A stretch of DNA of 9,254 nt from Candidatus Hydrogenedens sp. (GTDB lineage Bacteria; Hydrogenedentota; Hydrogenedentia; Hydrogenedentales; Hydrogenedentaceae). The notes below the pieces were generated by a model. That model had not been told where the DNA came from, did no database searches, and saw only the letters and a program-made list of their open reading frames with translations. The stretch lies in NCBI GenBank assembly GCA_035361075.1, contig DAOSBX010000063.1, forward strand, positions 1-9,254. The letters run 5' to 3'. The position numbers and the translations under genes were made by a program. This document shows, one piece after another, positions 5,438 to 9,254 of this stretch (positions are counted from its first letter, which is position 1; the number at the start of each line of letters is the position of its first letter).

Positions 5438-7831
5438 ATGAATAAACATATTTCTCTTTTAAATCTTTTCCTACTTTTTATTATTCATTATTCTACGACT
5501 TTTGCGGAGAACATTGCTTTAGGGGTAAAGTATACATTAGATCCTGCTCCTAACTATGCTCACTGTAAAGATAAAGATGATACCATTCAACTCACTGATG
5601 GTAAATATGTAGAGGGATATTTCTGGACACAAGAAGGCACTGTCGGCTGGTCAAATGAAGGGCTTGTCATCATCACTATTGACCTCGGGAAAGATATGCC
5701 AATTGGGGGGGTATCTTTTAGCACTGCAGGGGGTACTGCAGGTGTTGAGTTTCCTAAATCTATTATGATTTTTACTGCAGGTGAAGATGGTATATTTCAT
5801 AAGATCGGTGATCTAATCGAACTAAATGAACAAAAAGTTAAACCTGCTAAAGAAGGATATACCACCTATATTTATAAGACTGAAAAAATAAAAACACATG
5901 GACGAAAAGTAGGTCTGGTCATCATTTCAGACCGTTTTACTTTCTGCGATGAAATTGAAGTTTATAAGGGGGATGACCGTTTCATAAATATTCCCTTCCC
6001 AGATGAGGGAACGGATGATTTGCACAAATATACACAAATGGTTACCATTCATAATTGTGTAAAGCAACGAATAACAAACGATATAGAAGCTCTTCGCAAA
6101 ATTACTGAAAATCTTTCATCAAGAAACAAACAACGCCAATACCGCAAGCAATTGGATAAGTTAACTCGAGAAGTTAAAAGCCTATCTATGGAATACAATC
6201 CCGAATTCAAAACAATCTTTCCCATAAATCCAACCCACGAAAAAGTTTTTAATCTTTTAGGAAAACTCTGGAAGGATACAGGTATACATCAAATTGCCGT
6301 TGAGCCAGTTGACCCATACCAATATCTTGAATTACTTCCTCCCAAGCCTATCTCTGCAAGCGACAAATCTAATCAACTTCACCTTGAAATGATGCAAAAT
6401 GAAATCCGTTCTGTCGCATTCAATATTGCCTCGCCACAGAATACGGATATAACTATCGCAATAACAGGGATACCCGATGACATTCGAAAAAAACACATTG
6501 ACGTCCGCAAAGTATTATGGACAGATACGAAGAAATTAGAACCTGTTGCCTCCGCATTAGTACCCCTTACCGATAACAATGGCATTTACAAACTCCACAT
6601 CACTGGCGGACTCATCCAGCAAATTTGGTTAACAATCCACTCAAAAGACCTCATTCCCGACATTTATACGATGACAGTTCAAGTGGACGAAATATCATTA
6701 CCTTTTACCTTAAAAATATATCCTATTCGTTTTCCTGACCGACCTACCCTACACATGGGAGGTTGGGATTATACAAATGTCCCGAAACACTATGAAGTCA
6801 CAGAAGTAAACCGAACAGACTTGGTCAATATGTTACGGGAATATTTCGTAGACTCTCCATGGGCTACTTCTGTTGCTATGCCCTTCGGTTCTTATGATGA
6901 CAATGGAAACATGACTGCACCTCCAGACACATCTAATTTTGATGCATGGCGACAACTCTGGCACGATGCCCGTCAATATTGTGTATTCGTATCCGTAGCC
7001 AATAAACTAAAGAACTGGGACATCGAAACCCCTCCATTTAACAAGGCAGTGGCAGAATGGGCAAAATTCTGGGGAAACTACATGCGTAAAGCAGGATTAG
7101 ACCCATCACAGTTAGTTATTCTTCTGGTGGATGAACCTCATGAACATTCTGCAGATACTATTATCAAAGCATGGGCAAAGGTCATTCATGATTCTGGTGC
7201 TGGTATTACTATCTGGGAAGACCCCATTTACAAAGATATGAGCCAGGCATTACCCGAAATGATTGCGGAGTGCGATGTTCTTTGTCCAAACCGACAACTT
7301 TTCTACTCCTGTGGAGAAGAATACCGTAAGTTTTTTGTGAACCAACGAAATCAAGGTAAAAAACTTGAATTCTATTCCTGTAGCGGACCCATGCGATTAT
7401 TAGACCCATTCTCATATTGCAGACTACAAGCATGGGATTGCTGGCGTTATGGAGCAAGAGCCACATACTTCTGGGCATTTGCCGATTCCGCAGGTGCCTC
7501 TTCATGGAACGATTATCTTTGCACACGGAATACATATACCCCATTATTTATTGACGAAACCTCTGTCACCCCTGGTAAACATTTGGAAGCTATGCGAGAA
7601 GGCATCGAAGACTACGAATACCTTCTTATGCTTGACAAAGCCATCAAGGAAGGCAAAGGCTCTGAATCTACACGACAAAAGGCAGAATCTTTATTACGAG
7701 AACTCCCTGAAAAAGTCCTTGCCACCATGCCCGAAAACGGTAGATTATTCTGGCGTGAATCCAAAAATCCTGAAATCGTTGACCCCATCCGCCAACAAAT
7801 CCTCCAAATCTTAAACCAATTAGGAAACTAA
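5438..7831 (+). CDS. secreted DUF4091-family, glycoside-hydrolase-like protein with N-terminal carbohydrate-binding-like domain
   Basis: The product is 797 aa. It starts at ATG 5438 with AAAGGG nearby and a clear signal peptide (basic start, hydrophobic core 7-16, likely cleavage TTFA/EN after A23). Residues about 24-180 begin NIALGVKYTLDPAPNY and contain WSNEGLVIITIDLGKDMPIG, like a discoidin (F5/8 type C) domain that binds sugars. A coiled region (about 195-240) follows. A beta domain (about 300-430) ends in SLPFTLKIYPIRFPDRP, the usual lead into the barrel. The C-terminal half is typical DUF4091: LVILLVDEPHE (D565, E566), ATYFWAFAD and the signature EGIEDYEY (721-728). The fold is a glycosidase-like barrel. 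E566 is a candidate acid, but the substrate and activity are not established. The protein is presumably periplasmic or surface-located and degrades or binds polysaccharide. Its A/T bias is weaker than that of the membrane cassette. Confidence 0.88.
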   Translation: MNKHISLLNLFLLFIIHYSTTFAENIALGVKYTLDPAPNYAHCKDKDDTIQLTDGKYVEGYFWTQEGTVGWSNEGLVIITIDLGKDMPIGGVSFSTAGGTAGVEFPKSIMIFTAGEDGIFHKIGDLIELNEQKVKPAKEGYTTYIYKTEKIKTHGRKVGLVIISDRFTFCDEIEVYKGDDRFINIPFPDEGTDDLHKYTQMVTIHNCVKQRITNDIEALRKITENLSSRNKQRQYRKQLDKLTREVKSLSMEYNPEFKTIFPINPTHEKVFNLLGKLWKDTGIHQIAVEPVDPYQYLELLPPKPISASDKSNQLHLEMMQNEIRSVAFNIASPQNTDITIAITGIPDDIRKKHIDVRKVLWTDTKKLEPVASALVPLTDNNGIYKLHITGGLIQQIWLTIHSKDLIPDIYTMTVQVDEISLPFTLKIYPIRFPDRPTLHMGGWDYTNVPKHYEVTEVNRTDLVNMLREYFVDSPWATSVAMPFGSYDDNGNMTAPPDTSNFDAWRQLWHDARQYCVFVSVANKLKNWDIETPPFNKAVAEWAKFWGNYMRKAGLDPSQLVILLVDEPHEHSADTIIKAWAKVIHDSGAGITIWEDPIYKDMSQALPEMIAECDVLCPNRQLFYSCGEEYRKFFVNQRNQGKKLEFYSCSGPMRLLDPFSYCRLQAWDCWRYGARATYFWAFADSAGASSWNDYLCTRNTYTPLFIDETSVTPGKHLEAMREGIEDYEYLLMLDKAIKEGKGSESTRQKAESLLRELPEKVLATMPENGRLFWRESKNPEIVDPIRQQILQILNQLGN

Positions 7832-7904
7832 AAATATTAGAACCCCTAACCATCTTGATATAAAGGTAGTCTGTGAACAGCCCCTATCTACCAAACATAA
7901 AAGG

Positions 7905-7938
7905 AAAAATCAAACAGGAATTCTAAAATGAACTCCTG
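7905..7938 (-). terminator. rho-independent terminator of the prepilin gene
   Basis: Read on the - strand, CAGGAGTTC (7938-7930), a 6-base loop ATTTTA and GAATTCCTG (7923-7915) form a 9-bp stem with one G-U pair. The T-rich tail TTTGATTTTT (7914-7905) follows. It begins 29 bases after the prepilin stop codon at 7968. On the + strand the same stem has a mismatch and no T tract, so it serves the - strand. Confidence 0.78.
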
Positions 7939-7967
7939 CTCGATTAGGTTATGTTAAAAATATTTGC

Positions 7968-8387
7968 TTAGTCACCACTGGTCTGACTATCTAAGAAGCA
8001 AGCCCACAAACGCGATACAGGATTACTTCCAGGATAGCGAACAAATTCTACATGCCCATCCATGTATAACACATTTCCACCACCAGGGATATGGTTCATA
8101 AATTCAGGCTGAGAATTAACATCATCTGACAATATCCAGACTTCGCTCTGGGCTTTACTTGAAGCGGCAGGATTATTAATATCCGTAATTAAGAACCGTT
8201 CTATCCCTTCACGAAGCCGATATACTGTAACCGCACCAGATTTTGCATCAGAATCTAATGTACTGGCATCACCATTGTTTGCCCAGTTTGCATAACCATC
8301 ATTTAGAATTGTCAATAATGCAGTTAAAAAGTCCGGATTAAAATAGTTTATTGCATTCGTTTCATTTATAGCAGGGTCATTGATGTC
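7968..8387 (-). pseudogene. C-terminal part of the prepilin gene, beyond an in-frame amber codon
   Basis: This stretch continues the 8388-8873 frame without any shift: after TAG at 8390-8388 it reads DINDPAINETNAINYFNPDF and onward to the TAA at 7970-7968. It adds 139 residues, including EVWILSDDVN and the late motif NHIPGGGNVLYMDGHVEF, the DUF1559-type H-x-DG signature near the end of such pseudopilins. H261 and D272-G273 in whole-gene numbering are separated by ten residues, one more than the H-x9-DG name. There is no convincing ribosome binding site to start it independently; TTG 8315 is the first possible start and has no support. The sequence is otherwise intact, so the interruption is recent, recoded or an error. 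Confidence 0.8.
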
Positions 8388-8873
8388 CTATCCTGGCAAA
8401 ACCATATCTGCGTCCATAATTGCCCAACCATAATAATTGTAGGACTCCGCACTAAAACGACACGGATTTTTCTCATCCAGATTCGGGTCACCATTACGAT
8501 TCCACCAACCTTCCACAGTAACATGCGTACGTGCAGAAGAATCAGATGGACAAATCATAACATTTATATCCGTTAAATATTCTGGGTAAACAGCACGTCC
8601 ATTAAAAAACGCTTCAATAGAATTCCGACGATTGCAATCATCTGGCATTGCAGGGTCGCCTTTCCAAAGTTGTATTGTAGGGAATCGTTCCCCTTTCGAT
8701 TCATTCGAATACATCTTAAACACCAACCCTAACTGTTTAAGATTGTTCTGACACGAAGAACGTCGTGCCGCTTCACGAGCACGAGCCAGTGCTGGTAAAA
8801 GGATAGCCGCAAGTATACCTATAATGGCTATGACAACCAGCAGTTCGATAAGAGTAAAACCTTTGTGACGCAT
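8388..8873 (-). CDS. type IV pilin-like prepilin (DUF1559 type), N-terminal piece ending at an in-frame TAG
   Basis: The start is ATG 8873, with AAGGAG (8887-8882) 8 bases upstream. The product opens with the class III/type IV prepilin leader MRHKG/FTLIELLVVIAIIG: cleavage after G5, F6 as the N-methylated residue and E10 at mature position 5. The hydrophobic assembly helix runs to about residue 29, followed by ARAREAARRSSCQNNLKQLG, the usual DUF1559-type continuation. The body has a WNRNGDPNLDE segment. It is secreted and assembled by a type II secretion or pilus-like machine in the inner membrane after prepilin peptidase cleavage. Translation stops after 161 residues at TAG 8390-8388, while the frame goes on for another 139 residues with the expected C-terminal motif. 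The whole gene would be 301 codons. It converges on the DUF4091 gene. Confidence 0.85.
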   Translation of the reverse strand: MRHKGFTLIELLVVIAIIGILAAILLPALARAREAARRSSCQNNLKQLGLVFKMYSNESKGERFPTIQLWKGDPAMPDDCNRRNSIEAFFNGRAVYPEYLTDINVMICPSDSSARTHVTVEGWWNRNGDPNLDEKNPCRFSAESYNYYGWAIMDADMVLPG

Positions 8874-9076
8874 AGTAAGGACTCCTTAATACCTTTTTTT
8901 ATTAAAGTTATTATTTTATATGAGATCTCTGAATAAGTTTTATTTCAAGTTCGTATTTTAGAAATAGATTATAAAGGAATAGTGTGGTGAGAGAAAGAAA
9001 TGAAACGAAACGAGAGGGAAATGGTATCAATATTACAGAAGTAAGTAACCAATCACCCAATTAAGGAAACCCATCT

Positions 9077-9254
9077 ATGAAGAAAGGACAACGAGGTATG
9101 ATGAAAGGAATGGAACAGACGAGTTTTTTGGATTATGAACTATCCACACAGAAGCCGACCCGACGCAGGGAATTTTTGAGACAGATGCAAGAGCTCATCC
9201 CGTGGAACGAGTTGGAACAGAAGTGTATAGATAAGGGGGTATACAAAGCGAACT
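9077..9254 (+). CDS. IS5-family transposase, N-terminal part, cut by the window edge
   Basis: The frame begins at ATG 9077 (AAGGAA at 9063-9068, 8 bases upstream) and remains open to the window end, 59 codons. The pattern MEQTSFLDYELSTQKPTRRR followed by EFLRQMQELIPWNELEQKC matches the N-terminus of IS5-group transposases: a short Q-S-F start, then a T-R-R-x-x-F-L segment, x-x-M and x-I-P-W-x-x-L. The catalytic DDE part is beyond the edge, so completeness cannot be judged. ATGs at 9098, 9101 and 9110 are in-frame alternatives; 9110 corresponds best to the usual family start. The left terminal repeat should lie somewhere in 8880-9076, but I could not identify it without the other end. Confidence 0.8.
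   Translation, partial: MKKGQRGMMKGMEQTSFLDYELSTQKPTRRREFLRQMQELIPWNELEQKCIDKGVYKAN

Noticed and set aside
7449..7814. 121-codon + strand frame
   Set aside because: It is an out-of-frame shadow of the DUF4091 coding sequence, whose own frame has clear family motifs.
7865..7892. GGTAG...CTACC inverted repeat after the DUF4091 gene
   Set aside because: Five-base arms with a long loop and no T tract; too weak for a terminator.
9000..9044. 14-codon reading frame (MKRNEREMVSILQK) before the IS5 transposase
   Set aside because: Too short, with only a loose purine-rich site upstream; it probably lies near or within the insertion-sequence end.

Overview
The window looks like an AT-rich chromosome segment of a Gram-negative-type bacterium close to Candidatus Hydrogenedentes, Planctomycetes or related phyla. 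Three genes suggest this: a DUF1559-like prepilin with an N-methylation motif and a late H-x-DG motif, a secreted DUF4091-type glycoside-hydrolase-like protein, and two conserved-looking but unnamed membrane protein families that I associate from memory with planctomycete-type genomes. The assignment is by protein style only, not by a search.

Positions 1-3950 (+ strand) hold a tight run of membrane or envelope genes without assignable function. In order they are: the C-terminal membrane tail of an upstream gene (ends at 88), a 92-aa protein (107-385), a long three-membrane-segment protein that is probably two proteins joined in one frame (411-2564, with a strong internal start at 1293), a 375-aa helical protein with an N-terminal signal and a C-terminal membrane anchor (2585-3712), and a 65-aa single-span protein (3751-3948). 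The most striking feature is that the heads of these genes repeat a module of Shine-Dalgarno, ATG, short Asn/Lys-rich stretch, Shine-Dalgarno, ATG, and every such start is in the same frame as the gene body. The truncated upstream gene ends in a membrane tail resembling that of the 375-aa protein, which hints at a duplicated cassette.

Positions 3987-4733 (- strand) are a decayed IS481-family insertion sequence: stops, a frameshift and a large deletion of the catalytic core. It separates the cassette from a small coiled-coil plus Mrr_N winged-helix protein (4831-5388, +) and a large secreted DUF4091 protein (5438-7831, +).

Convergent to the latter is a prepilin gene on the - strand (8873 down to 7968). 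It is intact from its prepilin leader to its H-x-DG motif except for one in-frame TAG at 8388-8390, and a clear rho-independent terminator (7905-7938) follows it. The right edge carries the first 59 codons of an IS5-type transposase (9077 onward, +).

The best candidate for an undescribed system is the 1-3950 membrane cassette with its multi-start gene heads. The components are probably all inserted in or facing outward from the inner membrane; their joint role is unknown.
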